A DNA stretch of 64,000 nt from Actinoplanes sichuanensis (GCF_033097365.1 NZ_AP028461.1:9389501-9453500), one strand, 5' to 3'; shown: positions 1 through 9,195, counted from the first letter of the stretch. The notes: generated by a model from the letters alone, not told the origin. Numbers and translations are program-made.

Positions 1-597
1 CATCGCCGCGTTCCATGCCGGCGGCTTGCGGAACCACGCGTTCGAGGCCGGCACCGCCAGCAGGATGATCGCCCCGAGCAGACCGAGCACGGTCAGCACG
101 GTGGAGATCATCAGCACCGGCTCATACCAGCCCGGCATCGCCTCGGCGACCCGCAGGTCGATCTGGGTGGAATCGATCCCGGTCTCGCCGGAGCCGCCGG
201 CCGCGATGCCGCCCGCCGCGTTACCGCCCAGGCTGAGGACGTTGCAGCAGAGGCCCAGACCGGCGAAGACCCAGGTGACGATCCGGGATGCGTTCTTGCC
301 GTGGTTGTTCAGGACCGCCAGAACGGTGATACCACCCGCGAGCAGCAGATAGATGACCGACATGAAGATCAGCACGACCCGCATGACCATCTCCAGGTCG
401 GTGGCGGACTGCGCCTCACCGAGCGTGGTAGCGGCGTCCCGAGCGGCCTCGGCAGCGGTATTCATGGTCGCCAGCAACACGATCGCGTTGAGGACCTGCA
501 TGGCGACGACTAGGTAGAGAAGACTCGATGAGATGGTCACCGATACCGGGCGACTCGGCGCCGCCGGGTTCGGAACCGGATATGCCGGTACGGTCAC
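1..597 (-). CDS. Integral membrane protein of unknown function, C-terminus cut off by the window edge
   Basis: Reading the minus strand from a GTG at 597 gives 199 codons with no stop, running off the window. The start is set by an AGGAGG ribosome binding site 7 bases upstream. The product begins with about 25 Pro/Ala/Val-rich residues, then shows a membrane segment (around residues 24-46, ending in MNTAAEAARDAA), a second (about 68-92), a third followed by a Gly/Ala-rich loop with GNAAGGIAAGG, and a fourth near residues 158-182, before RKPPAW. This four-segment layout is common among small actinobacterial membrane proteins encoded near secretion or envelope genes. I do not recognise a family and assign no function. 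Confidence 0.75.
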   Translation of the reverse strand, partial: MTVPAYPVPNPAAPSRPVSVTISSSLLYLVVAMQVLNAIVLLATMNTAAEAARDAATTLGEAQSATDLEMVMRVVLIFMSVIYLLLAGGITVLAVLNNHGKNASRIVTWVFAGLGLCCNVLSLGGNAAGGIAAGGSGETGIDSTQIDLRVAEAMPGWYEPVLMISTVLTVLGLLGAIILLAVPASNAWFRKPPAWNAAM

Positions 598-945
598 GCT
601 GCCCTCCTATAGATCAATTCACGGTACTTGTCGGGGACCACATCGCGCGACCTGGCCTCACCGTTCGCGACGGTGTGGCAACATCAGGCAACGATGACCC
701 CAAATGACCGCAAAACGTCGCCCTTTCGGGGGGCGACACGCCTGGACGAGGCCGCCTAGACTTCGATGCCGTGGCGTCCTCCTGGAAGCACAAGGCTCCA
801 GCGGCACGCCGTGCCCGCACGAGTCGCCCGCCCCGCGCACACCTTCCCGGGGCCGAGGCAGACCGGCAGACGGCGCCACTCCGATTGCGCCGGCCGCGTG
901 ACCACACCGCGGCCGCCCCAGACCTGACAAGGACCGGTGAGTCCC
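598..945. other. Intergenic region, divergent
   Basis: This 348-base stretch separates the minus-strand membrane protein from the small plus-strand ORF at 946. It holds the AGGAGG site of the former and a short hairpin with 7-bp arms (717-723 and 731-737, GTCGCCC/GGGCGAC). Several overlapping open frames cross it but none has a convincing start or family resemblance. No clear promoter hexamers were found. Confidence 0.5.
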
Positions 946-1122
946 ATGCCCCACGCCGACACCCTGGACGTCGTTCACCATGACGACACTCGGACCCGAT
1001 TCAAGGACGTCCGATATCAGCTCCATCGCAACGGCATACGGATCTGGTCCGCGGACGGCGAGCACGCCATCACGGACGTACTGATGACACAGGCCTACCG
1101 GCGGCGGTCGGCCGACAGATGA
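946..1122 (+). CDS. Small hypothetical protein (58 aa)
   Basis: A short ORF beginning MPHADTLDVVHHDD and ending RRRSADR. It is rich in His, Asp and Arg and has no membrane segment or signal peptide. A GTG three codons upstream (937) is an alternative start; AAGGA at 929-933 lies too close to that GTG and about 12 bases from the ATG, so the start is uncertain. The main support that it is expressed is the strong hairpin starting 3 bases after its stop, in the right place for a terminator between this gene and convergent clpB. No family recognised. Confidence 0.45.
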   Translation: MPHADTLDVVHHDDTRTRFKDVRYQLHRNGIRIWSADGEHAITDVLMTQAYRRRSADR

Positions 1123-1124
1123 GC

Positions 1125-1156
1125 GAAGGGCCCCGGGTTTCCGCCCGGGGCCCTTC
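1125..1156. terminator. Bidirectional terminator between the small ORF and clpB
   Basis: Perfect 13-bp GC-rich stem (GAAGGGCCCCGGG at 1125-1137 and its complement at 1144-1156) with a 6-base loop. It lies between two convergent genes, so it can serve both. There is no long U tract, as is usual in high-GC actinobacteria. Confidence 0.8.
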
Positions 1157-1175
1157 TGCGTGATTACCGAGTCGG

Positions 1176-3758
1176 CTATCGGATGGTCAGGCCGTCCTTG
1201 GCATCGGCCAGGTCGATCAGGACCGTCGAACCGTCCCGGACCCGGCCGGCCAACAGTGCCTTGGCCAGCAGGTCGCCGATCGACGACTGGATCAGCCGGC
1301 GCAGGGGCCGGGCGCCGTAGATCGGGTCGTAACCGTGCTCACCCAGCCAATCGATCGCGGACTGGGTCACCTGGAGCGTGAGGCGCCGCTCGGCGAGCCG
1401 GTCCCGCAGGCGGGCCAGCTGGATGTCGACGATCCGGGTCAGGTTCTCCTTGGTGAGCGCGTGGAAGACCACGATGTCGTCGAGCCGGTTCAGGAACTCC
1501 GGCTTGAAGTGCGCCCGGACGGCGGCCAGCACCTCATCGTGGCGCTCCTCGTCGCTCATCGTGAAGTCCGAGTTCGCCGAGCCCAGGTTCGACGTGAGGA
1601 CCAGGATGGCGTTGCGGAAGTCGACCGTACGCCCCTGGCCGTCGGTGAGACGCCCGTCGTCGAGGACCTGGAGCAGCAGGTCGAAGACGTCCGGGTGGGC
1701 CTTCTCCACCTCGTCCAACAACACCACGCTGTACGGTCGGCGCCGCACCGCCTCGGTGAGTTGACCACCCTCCTCGTAGCCGACGTACCCGGGTGGCGCA
1801 CCGACCAGCCGGGCCACCGAGTGTTTCTCGGCATACTCGCTCATGTCGATGCGGACCATCGCGCGCTCATCGTCGAAGAGGAACCCGGCGAGCGCCTTGA
1901 CCAGCTCGGTCTTGCCGACACCGGTGGGGCCGAGGAACAGGAAACTGCCGGTCGGCCGATCCGGGTCGGCGATCCCGGCCCGGGCCCGGCGCACCGCACC
2001 CGCGACCGCCTCGATCGCCTCGCGCTGGCCGATCACCTTGTCGGCCAGCGAATCCTCGATGCGCAGCAGCTTGGCGGTCTCGCCCTCCATCATCCGGCCG
2101 GCCGGGATGCCGGTCCACGAGGAGACGACCTCGGCGATGTCGTCGGCGCCGACATCCTCCTTGACCATCGGCGGCTCGGTGTTCTCCTCCTCCTCGGACT
2201 CGGCGGCGCTCCGGATCTCCCGCTCCAGGGTCGGGATCACCTCGTAGAGCAGACGGGACGCCTCCAGCAGCTCGCCGTCGCGCTGGGCCCGCTCCTGGGC
2301 CGCCCGTGCCTCGTCGAGCTGCTTCTTCAGCTCACCGACCAGGTTGAGTCCACTGCGCTCGCGCTCCCAGCGGGCGGTGAGAGCGGTCAGCTCCTCCTCG
2401 CGGTCGGCGAGGTCGGCGATCAGCTTCTCCAGCCGGGCCATCGACGCCGGGTCGGTCTCCTTCTCCAGCGCCAGGCGCTCCACCCGCATCCGGTCGACCT
2501 GCCGGTGGAGCTGGTCCAGCGCGACCGGGCGGGAGTCGATCTCCATCCGCAGCCGGGAGGCGGCCTCGTCGATCAGGTCGATCGCCTTGTCCGGCAGGAA
2601 CCGGTCGCTGATGTACCGGTCGGAGAGGCTGGCCGCCGCCACCAGCGCCGCGTCGGTGATCTGGACCCGGTGGTGGGCCTCGTAACGACCCTTGAGCCCG
2701 CGCAGGATGCCGATGGTGTCCTCGACCGTGGGCTCGCCGACCACGACCGGCTGGAACCGCCGCTCCAGGGCCGGGTCCTTCTCGATGTGCTCCCGGTACT
2801 CGTCGAGCGTGGTGGCGCCGACCATCCGCAGCTCACCGCGGGCCAGCATCGGCTTGAGCATGTTGCCCGCGTCCATCGAGCCCTCGCCCTTGCCCGCGCC
2901 GACGACCGTGTGCAGCTCGTCGAGGAATGTGACGACCTGCCCGTTGGACCCGCGGATCTCCTCGAGCACGCTCTTCAGGCGCTCCTCGAACTGGCCCCGG
3001 TACTGCGCGCCGGCGACCATCGCGCCGAGGTCGAGGGAGACCAGCTTCTTGTCGCGCAACGACTCGGGCACGTCACCGGCCACGATGCGCTGGGCGAGGC
3101 CCTCGACGATGGCGGTCTTACCGACGCCCGGCTCACCGATCAAGACCGGATTGTTCTTGGTACGCCGGGAGAGCACCTGCACGACCCGGCGGATCTCGGT
3201 GTCCCGGCCGATCACCGGGTCGATCTTGCCGTCCCGGGCCAGAGCGGTGAGGTCCACACCGTACTTCTCCAGCGATTTGTAGGTCTGCTCCGGATCGGCC
3301 GTGGTGACCCGCCGCTCCCCGCCCCGGACCTGCGGGAATGCACCGACCAGCGCATCCTCGGTGGCGCCGGCGTCCTTGAGGACCTGGGAGACCGAGCCGC
3401 CGACCCGGGCCAGGCCGGCCAGCAGGTGCTCGGTCGACACATACTCGTCGCCGAGTGGTTTCGCGATCAGGTCGGCCGAGCCGATCGCGTTGACGAACTC
3501 GCGCGACAGGCTGGGCTCGACGGTGCTGGCCCCACGTGCGGACGGCAACTGCTCGATCGCGCGGACCGCGGCCCGGCGGATGTCCGCCGGATTGGCCCCG
3601 ACCGCCCGCAGCAGTGCGGTGGCCGTGGACCCGCCGGTGTCGAGCAGCGACTGAAGCATGTGCCACGGCTCGACGGTGGCATGGCCGCGGCGCCCGGCGT
3701 CGGCGACCGCGGCGGTGATCACTTCGCGGCTCTTGGTGGTCAAGCGTTCGGTGTTCAT
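1176..3758 (-). CDS. clpB: ATP-dependent disaggregase ClpB (Hsp100)
   Basis: 860-residue AAA+ disaggregase that works with DnaK/DnaJ/GrpE to pull polypeptides out of aggregates in the cytoplasm. The order is typical of ClpB: N-terminal Clp repeat domain (about 1-145), first AAA+ module with Walker A GEPGVGKT near residue 200 and Walker B FLDELH, a long coiled-coil middle domain (about 400-520, rich in Glu/Arg/Leu), and a second AAA+ module with [10 protein letters not shown] near 600 and LLDEVEKAH. The middle domain separates it from ClpC. The ATG at 3758 is preferred over an upstream in-frame start because AGGGGAG lies just ahead of it and the protein then begins MNTERLT as in other ClpBs. 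A HAIR operator lies 28-48 bases upstream, so HspR repression is expected; hspR itself is 6 kb away in this window. Confidence 0.97.
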   Translation of the reverse strand: MNTERLTTKSREVITAAVADAGRRGHATVEPWHMLQSLLDTGGSTATALLRAVGANPADIRRAAVRAIEQLPSARGASTVEPSLSREFVNAIGSADLIAKPLGDEYVSTEHLLAGLARVGGSVSQVLKDAGATEDALVGAFPQVRGGERRVTTADPEQTYKSLEKYGVDLTALARDGKIDPVIGRDTEIRRVVQVLSRRTKNNPVLIGEPGVGKTAIVEGLAQRIVAGDVPESLRDKKLVSLDLGAMVAGAQYRGQFEERLKSVLEEIRGSNGQVVTFLDELHTVVGAGKGEGSMDAGNMLKPMLARGELRMVGATTLDEYREHIEKDPALERRFQPVVVGEPTVEDTIGILRGLKGRYEAHHRVQITDAALVAAASLSDRYISDRFLPDKAIDLIDEAASRLRMEIDSRPVALDQLHRQVDRMRVERLALEKETDPASMARLEKLIADLADREEELTALTARWERERSGLNLVGELKKQLDEARAAQERAQRDGELLEASRLLYEVIPTLEREIRSAAESEEEENTEPPMVKEDVGADDIAEVVSSWTGIPAGRMMEGETAKLLRIEDSLADKVIGQREAIEAVAGAVRRARAGIADPDRPTGSFLFLGPTGVGKTELVKALAGFLFDDERAMVRIDMSEYAEKHSVARLVGAPPGYVGYEEGGQLTEAVRRRPYSVVLLDEVEKAHPDVFDLLLQVLDDGRLTDGQGRTVDFRNAILVLTSNLGSANSDFTMSDEERHDEVLAAVRAHFKPEFLNRLDDIVVFHALTKENLTRIVDIQLARLRDRLAERRLTLQVTQSAIDWLGEHGYDPIYGARPLRRLIQSSIGDLLAKALLAGRVRDGSTVLIDLADAKDGLTIR

Positions 3759-3785
3759 GAGCTCCCCTGAAGCCAACCCAACAGA

Positions 3786-3806
3786 CTTGAGCGTAGCGCG
3801 CTCAAC
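3786..3806 (-). promoter_or_regulatory. HAIR operator (HspR binding site) of clpB
   Basis: CTTGAGC-N7-GCTCAAC, an inverted repeat matching the HAIR consensus CTTGAGT-N7-ACTCAAG except at the two innermost bases and the outermost base of the second arm. A possible minus-strand -10 (TAGAGT, 3805-3810) overlaps it, so a bound repressor would block clpB transcription. Confidence 0.88.
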
Positions 3807-3845
3807 TCTAGCGCGCCGGAACCACGGTGACAGTCACCACCGAAC

Positions 3846-5084
3846 ATGGTCCCTAATCGGAAAGAACCCGTAACGTCGGCAGTCGTGCCACTGTTCCGCC
3901 GGCTTCTCCCTCTCGGCCTCGTCTTCCTCACTGTCGGCATCGCCACCGCGGTGGTCGGCCCGTTCCTCGGCCTCTTCCTCAGCACCGCCGTCGGGGCCAG
4001 TCCGATCCAGGTCACCTTCTTCCTGGTCACCGCCTCGCTCTCGGGTGTGGCCATGTCGTGGGCGATCGGCCGCGTCTCGGACCGCCGGCCGATGCGACGC
4101 ACGATCCTGATCGTCGCCGCCGTCGCCGGGTGCGCCGGCACCGGCGTCACCGCGGTGGTCCGCGACTACTGGGTGCTCCTCGCCCTCACCGCGACGGCCA
4201 CCGCGATCGCCGGGTCACTCTTCCCGCAATCCTTCGCGTACGCCCGGCAGGTGCTCCAGCAGGAGGATCCGGGCCGGGCCGCGATGGGCATCAGCACGCT
4301 GCGCACCGTGTTCTCGATCGCCTGGGTCGGCGGACCGTCGCTGGCCGCGGTCCTGCTGGAGGTGGGCGACTTCCAGTACGTCTACGGGACCGCGTCGGTG
4401 CTGTACCTGGTGGCGGCCCTGCTCGCGGCACGCTGGCTGCCCGAGGTGGAGGCGCCGGCCGCGCCCCGGGAGGGCGAGCCGGTCTCGACCCGGGCGCCCT
4501 GGCAGGTCTACCCGATCCTGTGCGGCTTCATCCTGATCCAGACCTCCATGGTGCTCAACGTCCAGGCGATGCCGCTGTTCATCAGCACCGAACTGGACGG
4601 CTCGGTCGGTGACGCCGGCATGATCCTCGGCATCTGCGCCGCGCTGGAGATCCCGCTGATGCTCGGCTTCGGCAAGCTGTCCACCCGGATACCGCTGCGC
4701 CGGATCATCCTGTTCGGCGCGGTCTGCGGTGTCGCGTACCAGGCGCTGGCGGCGTCGGCCACGTCGGTCTGGATGCTGGCCGGCGCCCAGCTGCTGAACG
4801 CGGTCCTCATCGCGGCCGCCTCCGGGCTGGGCATCTCCTACTTCCAGGACCTGATGCCGCGCTTCCCGGGCCGCGCGTCCACGATGTTCTCCAACACCTT
4901 CCCGATCGGGCAGATCCTGTCGGCCCCGCTCTTCGGAGTGGCCCAGGAGTTCGGCTTCCGCTGGGCCTACGGCCTGAACCTCGGACTCAGCGCGCTCGGC
5001 CTGCTTCTGCTGCTCGCGATCCGGCCGCCGGCACACGAGGACGAGACAGCCCGGGTGGCGACGACCGCCGCCGACCCGGGCTGA
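3846..5084 (+). CDS. MFS transporter, sugar-efflux-transporter-like
   Basis: 412-residue protein with about 12 hydrophobic segments in two halves split by a charged loop near residue 200 (EVEAPAAPREGEP). The first cytoplasmic loop has the MFS signature form GRVSDRRPMRR around residue 75. The overall pattern, with an FPQSFAYARQ motif after the fourth segment, resembles the SetA/SetB-type sugar efflux branch, but substrate cannot be read from sequence. The start is uncertain: no good ribosome binding site precedes ATG 3846, and the GTG at 3885 would give a protein starting right before the first membrane segment. It diverges from clpB; a perfect GGTGAC-A-GTCACC palindrome lies at 3826-3838 between them. 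Confidence 0.85.
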   Translation: MVPNRKEPVTSAVVPLFRRLLPLGLVFLTVGIATAVVGPFLGLFLSTAVGASPIQVTFFLVTASLSGVAMSWAIGRVSDRRPMRRTILIVAAVAGCAGTGVTAVVRDYWVLLALTATATAIAGSLFPQSFAYARQVLQQEDPGRAAMGISTLRTVFSIAWVGGPSLAAVLLEVGDFQYVYGTASVLYLVAALLAARWLPEVEAPAAPREGEPVSTRAPWQVYPILCGFILIQTSMVLNVQAMPLFISTELDGSVGDAGMILGICAALEIPLMLGFGKLSTRIPLRRIILFGAVCGVAYQALAASATSVWMLAGAQLLNAVLIAAASGLGISYFQDLMPRFPGRASTMFSNTFPIGQILSAPLFGVAQEFGFRWAYGLNLGLSALGLLLLLAIRPPAHEDETARVATTAADPG

Positions 5085-5094
5085 CCGGAACGAG

Positions 5095-5160
5095 ACTCAG
5101 GAGGAAGGCCCTCGGCACTCAGGAGGAAGGCCCCCGGCACTCAGGAGGGAAGCCCTCGGC
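5095..5160. repeat. 22-bp tandem repeat, three copies, overlapping the 3' end of the FG-GAP gene
   Basis: Three consecutive copies (5095-5116, 5117-5138, 5139-5160) of a unit starting ACTCAGGAGG and ending CCTCGGC, with one or two differences between copies. The rightmost copy contains the last codons and stop of the minus-strand FG-GAP gene, so the other two look like duplications of that gene's tail into the gap before the MFS gene. Confidence 0.85.
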
Positions 5161-6658
5161 CGAAGTTCGCCTCGGCCGAGGCGCGGCCCGGGAAGTTCGA
5201 CCCGGAGAAGAAGTAGCCGTTCGGGCGGGTCTTGCCCACCGCCGCACCCGGCAGGACGACGACGGCGCCCTCGCTCGTGTAGGTGACCGTCTCGCCCGAG
5301 ACACCGATGACCAGGCTCTCACCGCCGTAGGCGTTGACCAGCCGGGAGAGGCCTCCCCCGAACCGGTCCGACGTCTCGTTCGCACCGGGCACTCCGGCCG
5401 AGTTCTGGTCGAGATAGATCGAGCCGGCCGCAACCGGGCCGGCGGCGGCGCTGAAGAGCACGTTCACCGCACCGCTGCTGTAGGTCGAACCGACCGTCTC
5501 GCCCATTACACCGATCACCAGGTCACGCTTACCGTCGCGGTTGAAGTCGACGAGAGCCAGCGCGGACCCGAAGTAGTCACCGCTCTCCGACGCACCGGGG
5601 ATGGCGGCGTCATCCTGGGTGAACATCGCGCCCGGCCGCAAGCCGGAGGCGGAGCCGTGGAACACGTGCACCGCACCGGCCCAGCCCTTCGAGCCGACCC
5701 CTTCGTCCGAGGCCACGATCAACTCGTCCCGGCCGTCGACACCGGTGTCACCGGCGGTCAGCGTGTGACCGAACCGGTCGTTCGACTCGGCCGCGCCGGG
5801 CACGCCCGGTGAGTTCTGATCCCACCAGGTCGAGCCCACGGTCGACACACCCGCCGCGGTACCCGGGAAGACCACGATGCCGCCGGCGTCATATCTGCTG
5901 CCGAGCGCTTCGCCCGGCGCCCCGGCCACCAGTTCATCCCGGCCGTCACCGTTGAAGTCGCCGGCAGTGAGCGACCGGCCGAAGACATCACCCGGCTCAG
6001 CCGCGCCGGGCACCCCCGGGCTGTCCTGGTCGATCCACTGGCCACCGGTGGCACTGATGCCCTGGTCCGAGCCGTAGAGCACCCCGAGCCCACCGCGGTT
6101 GTCCTCGGCCCACGGGGCACCGGCCGCGATGTCGTCGAATCCGTCGCCGTTGAAATCGCCGGCGGCGAGGTCCTCGCTGAAGCCCGACGGGTACGCGCCG
6201 TTCGGCTGAATGGCGGTCCGGTCGAATCCGGCCGCCCGCGACTTGGTCAGGCCCGCCGCACTCCCGTAGAGCAGCAGAAACTTGCTCGCCGAAGCAGCGC
6301 TGACGGCGAGGTCCGCGTAACAGTCGCCGTCGAAGTAGCCGGTCGCCAGCGACTCGCCGAGACGGGAGCTGCCGTCGAACCCGCGACCGACGCTCTCCGG
6401 AGTACCGTCGAAGGTCATCGAGCCGAGAGAGCCCTTACCGATCCCGGCCGCCGAACCGTAGGCGATGTTCACCGCCCCCTGCCACGGGACGCTGTAGGTC
6501 GGCTCTTTCCGGTCGTGGGCGCCGACGGCGAGATCACCGAATCCGTCGCCGTTGAAGTCGCTCGGCACCCGCGCGCACGCCGCCGAGGCCGGCGCGGTGG
6601 CCGGAACCACCAGCAGCGGCGCGGCCAGTAGAACGGCGATGAATCGGCGCATGGACAT
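5141..6658 (-). CDS. Secreted FG-GAP (integrin-like) beta-propeller protein
   Basis: 505-residue protein with a clear Sec signal peptide (MSMRRFIAVLLAAPLL, ending in ASA about residue 28). The mature part is made of seven FG-GAP/VCBS-type repeats about 60 residues apart, each with a calcium-loop core such as DFNGDGFGDLAVGA or DFNGDGRDELVAGAP followed by a GAV.V/YGS strand. Blades 2, 5 and 7 have degenerate loops (FDGDCYAD, TGVDGRDE, VNAYGGES). This predicts an extracellular seven-bladed Ca2+-binding propeller; partner unknown. Start chosen at 6658 because GGAGG lies 7 bases upstream; ATG 6652 is also possible. No cell-wall sorting motif or enzyme domain is present. The last codons lie in a 22-bp tandem repeat. 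Confidence 0.9.
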   Translation of the reverse strand: MSMRRFIAVLLAAPLLVVPATAPASAACARVPSDFNGDGFGDLAVGAHDRKEPTYSVPWQGAVNIAYGSAAGIGKGSLGSMTFDGTPESVGRGFDGSSRLGESLATGYFDGDCYADLAVSAASASKFLLLYGSAAGLTKSRAAGFDRTAIQPNGAYPSGFSEDLAAGDFNGDGFDDIAAGAPWAEDNRGGLGVLYGSDQGISATGGQWIDQDSPGVPGAAEPGDVFGRSLTAGDFNGDGRDELVAGAPGEALGSRYDAGGIVVFPGTAAGVSTVGSTWWDQNSPGVPGAAESNDRFGHTLTAGDTGVDGRDELIVASDEGVGSKGWAGAVHVFHGSASGLRPGAMFTQDDAAIPGASESGDYFGSALALVDFNRDGKRDLVIGVMGETVGSTYSSGAVNVLFSAAAGPVAAGSIYLDQNSAGVPGANETSDRFGGGLSRLVNAYGGESLVIGVSGETVTYTSEGAVVVLPGAAVGKTRPNGYFFSGSNFPGRASAEANFGRGLPS

Positions 6659-6786
6659 CTCCCTACCTCCCCGTGTCCGCGAGATGATACCGAACACGGG
6701 ACGAACCCGTAGCGTCGTGACGCCCGGCGCGCCCCGTTGCGCTGTACTGCCGCGCGGAGGATCAATCACCCAACTACTGTGAGATC

Positions 6787-7284
6787 GTGCGCGTACGGGT
6801 GGAACAGACTCCGCTGCCGGGAATCGGCGTCCGCCATGACCTGGTGACCTCATCGGGCCGGACCGTCGGGGTGGTGTCGCATCGCAACGGGCGACGCGAT
6901 CTCGTCCTGTACGACGTCGACGATCCGGATTCCAGCCTGGCGTCGATCCCACTCACCGACGACGAGGCGGAGGCCCTGGCCGACGTGCTGGGCGCCTCGC
7001 TGATGCTGGGTCAGCTCGCCGGTCTGCGACAGCAGGCGGCCGGCCTGCTGACCGAGCAGATCGCGCTCCCGGCCGGCTCCCCGTTCGTGGGCCGGCGGCT
7101 GGGTGACACCCAGGCGCGTAGTCGTACCACCTCGTCCATCGTGGCCGTTCTCCGCGACCGTGAGGTGATCGCCTCACCGGGACCGGAGTTCCGCTTCGAG
7201 GCGAACGACGTGGTGGTGGCGGTCGGCACCCGGCACGGCCTGGACGGCGTCACCGCCATCCTGGCCGGCGACGACGACGGCTGA
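6787..7284 (+). CDS. TrkA-C domain regulatory subunit of a K+/H+ antiporter (KhtT-like)
   Basis: 165-residue cytoplasmic protein. Residues about 1-75 form a small alpha/beta domain; residues about 85-160 form a TrkA-C (RCK_C) domain with the typical LPAGSPFVGRRLGD start and the FRFEANDVVVAVG end. In KhtT/KhtU systems such a subunit senses a nucleotide or pH signal and gates the membrane antiporter. The next gene, starting 5 bases after this stop, encodes a matching CPA2 antiporter, so the two are almost certainly co-translated. GTG start; the ribosome binding site is weak. An N-terminal region different from canonical KhtT is possible; the pairing is the strongest argument for function. Confidence 0.85.
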   Translation: MRVRVEQTPLPGIGVRHDLVTSSGRTVGVVSHRNGRRDLVLYDVDDPDSSLASIPLTDDEAEALADVLGASLMLGQLAGLRQQAAGLLTEQIALPAGSPFVGRRLGDTQARSRTTSSIVAVLRDREVIASPGPEFRFEANDVVVAVGTRHGLDGVTAILAGDDDG

Positions 7285-7289
7285 GCGCG

Positions 7290-8501
7290 GTGGAGCACCA
7301 CACGACGATCCTGCTCATCGAGATCGGCGCGCTTCTGTTCGGCCTCGGAATGCTCGGTCGCCTGGGCCGCCGCTTCGGTCTCTCCCCGATTCCGCTCTAT
7401 CTCCTGGCCGGTCTGGCGTTCGGTCAGGGTGGTCTGGTCTCGCTCCGGGCCAGCACCGAGTTCACCGCGGTCGGCGCCCAGATCGGGGTGGTCCTGCTGC
7501 TGGTGATGCTGGGTCTGGAGTATTCGGCCGACGAGTTGGTCGGCAACCTCCGGTCGGCAGCCCCGGCCGGCCTGATCGACATGCTGCTCAACGCCGTACC
7601 CGGAGCCGCGTTCGCGTTTCTGCTCGGCTGGGACTGGAAGGCCGCGTTGGTGCTGGCCGGCATCACCTGGGTGTCGTCGTCGGGGGTGATCGCCAAGGTC
7701 CTCGGCGACCTGGGCCGGGTCGGTAACCGGGAGACTCCGGTGATCCTCTCGGTGCTCGTCATCGAGGACCTGGCGATGGCCTTCTACCTGCCGGTGGTCA
7801 CCGCCGTGCTGGCCGGTCTCGGCCTGGCGAGCGGCCTGAGCACGCTGAGCGTCGCGGTGGTCACGGTGGTCGCGGTCCTCGTCGTCGCCATTCGGTACGG
7901 CGGGGAGATCAGCCGGTTCATGTCGGTGAAGGACCCCGAGGCCCTGCTGTTGAGCGTGCTCGGGCTGACGCTGTTCATCGCCGGGGTGGCCGGCGAACTG
8001 AAGGTCTCCGAGGCGGTCGGCGCGTTCCTGGTCGGTATCGCCATCTCCGGTCCGGTGGCGCACCACGCCACCCAGATGCTCACACCGTTGCGGGATCTCT
8101 TCGCCGCGGTGTTCTTCGTCTTCTTCGGGCTCTCCACGAACCCGGCGGACATCCCGCCAGTGCTGCTGCCGGCTCTCGGACTGGCCGTACTGACCATGCT
8201 GACGAAGGTCCTGACCGGCTATCTGGCGGCCCGCCGGGTGGGGATCGCCCTACCCGGCCGGATTCGGGCCGGTCTGGCCCTGATGCCCCGCGGCGAGTTC
8301 TCCGTCGTGATCGCCGGACTCGCGGTGGTGTACGGCGGAAACGCCAAGCTTGCCGCGCTGGCCACGGCATACGTGCTGATCACCGTGGTGACCGGTCCAC
8401 TGCTGGCGCGACTGCCGGATTACCCCTGGTTCAAGGAGATCATCCGGAAGCGGATGGCGGCCCAGCGAGCGGCCCAGAAGCCCCTGCCATCCGTGGAGTG
8501 A
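7290..8501 (+). CDS. CPA2-family cation/proton antiporter (KhtU/KefB-like)
   Basis: 403-residue membrane protein with about 12-13 hydrophobic segments in a Na+/H+ exchanger (CPA2) fold. Landmarks include GLEYSADELVGN near 73, the unwound-helix region ITWVSSSGVIAKVLGDLG around 130, and a conserved VIEDLAMAFYLP (about 155) with the acidic ED pair expected for ion translocation. There is no C-terminal TrkA-N domain, which fits regulation by the separate TrkA-C protein encoded immediately upstream. Ion selectivity (K+ versus Na+) is inferred from the pairing, not seen. GTG start 5 bases after the upstream stop, with translation probably coupled. Confidence 0.9.
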   Translation: MEHHTTILLIEIGALLFGLGMLGRLGRRFGLSPIPLYLLAGLAFGQGGLVSLRASTEFTAVGAQIGVVLLLVMLGLEYSADELVGNLRSAAPAGLIDMLLNAVPGAAFAFLLGWDWKAALVLAGITWVSSSGVIAKVLGDLGRVGNRETPVILSVLVIEDLAMAFYLPVVTAVLAGLGLASGLSTLSVAVVTVVAVLVVAIRYGGEISRFMSVKDPEALLLSVLGLTLFIAGVAGELKVSEAVGAFLVGIAISGPVAHHATQMLTPLRDLFAAVFFVFFGLSTNPADIPPVLLPALGLAVLTMLTKVLTGYLAARRVGIALPGRIRAGLALMPRGEFSVVIAGLAVVYGGNAKLAALATAYVLITVVTGPLLARLPDYPWFKEIIRKRMAAQRAAQKPLPSVE

Positions 8502-8685
8502 CCTGCGTCTCCATTCAGGAAGCCCAAAGTTACTGTCCAGTATCTGAATGTGAAGCCTTGACACTTCCGTTTGCGGACTCCGCACGCTAGCGTTGCGCGG
8601 CGACGACTCTGAGTATTGGGACGTTCGCCACTATGGCCAGCGGGTAACGCTTGCCGTATTGCGAACGGTTGAGTGAGGCGGCGAC

Positions 8686-9132
8686 GTGAGCGTGCGTGAA
8701 GCTACATTCCTCGGTTTCGGCAACCCGGTCGACCCTCGACCCGACGAGTTGCAGACCTGGGCATACAACCCTGAGTCGGTTCCGCTGAGCAGCATGCCGA
8801 AAGACTGGGACCTCCTGATCTCCGGCGATGTGCTCGGCCCGACCCTGTTCGAACTGGCCATGGACCGGCAGTGCCCGGCCCGACGGTTCGCGCAGCACTG
8901 CATGTACATCTACGCGGCGGACGGGCTGCGGCAGAACGCGAGCGGGCAGCGCAAGCGCCGGCTCAAGAAGTTCGTGGAGCGCGCGGAGGAGGTCGGCGAC
9001 GAGCCGATGCAGATCTGGGCGCACAACTGCCGGGTTCTGATGACCCGGCCCGAGCTCTTCGACCACCACGACTGGATGGAGGGCGGCCTGGTGCGCTACC
9101 CGCGCCGACTGGGCCTGTTCAACCGCCGCTGA
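8686..9132 (+). CDS. Conserved hypothetical protein (148 aa)
   Basis: Soluble protein with no membrane segment or signal peptide. It begins MSVREATFLGFGNPVDPRP and has several aromatic residues in conserved-looking positions (LQTWAYNPESVPL, DWDLLISGDVLG, QIWAHNCRVLMTRPELFDHHDWMEGGLVRYP). A basic patch (GQRKRRLKKF) near residue 85 could be a contact surface for nucleic acid or protein. I do not recognise a characterised family. It stands alone, between the antiporter pair and convergent hspR, and shares a terminator with hspR. The 184-base upstream region has a TTGACA at 8558 but no good -10 at the right distance. Confidence 0.75.
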   Translation: MSVREATFLGFGNPVDPRPDELQTWAYNPESVPLSSMPKDWDLLISGDVLGPTLFELAMDRQCPARRFAQHCMYIYAADGLRQNASGQRKRRLKKFVERAEEVGDEPMQIWAHNCRVLMTRPELFDHHDWMEGGLVRYPRRLGLFNRR

Positions 9133-9164
9133 GTACGGAAAGTATTCGTACGGTCACTACACGC

Positions 9165-9195
9165 AGTAACGGCGGCCCTCAGGGCCGCCGTTACT
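9165..9195. terminator. Bidirectional terminator between the 148-aa gene and hspR
   Basis: Perfect 15-bp inverted repeat (AGTAACGGCGGCCCT and its complement) with a 1-base centre. Its right arm ends on the first base of the hspR stop codon, so the heat-shock operon terminates right at its last codon. Confidence 0.85.

Noticed and set aside
658..1065. Minus-strand gene of 135 codons
   Set aside because: No ribosome binding site, Arg/Cys-rich composition typical of non-coding frames, and overlap with the better-supported 58-residue ORF.
1335..3770. Long plus-strand open frame (811 codons) opposite clpB
   Set aside because: It is the antisense frame of a highly conserved gene in GC-rich DNA, with composition (LDQ/VEE/HRA-rich) that reflects the complement of clpB codons and no family resemblance.
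8512..8550. Terminator for the antiporter pair (CATTCAG/CTGAATG)
   Set aside because: The arms are only 7 bp with a 25-base loop and no U tract, so it is too weak to call.
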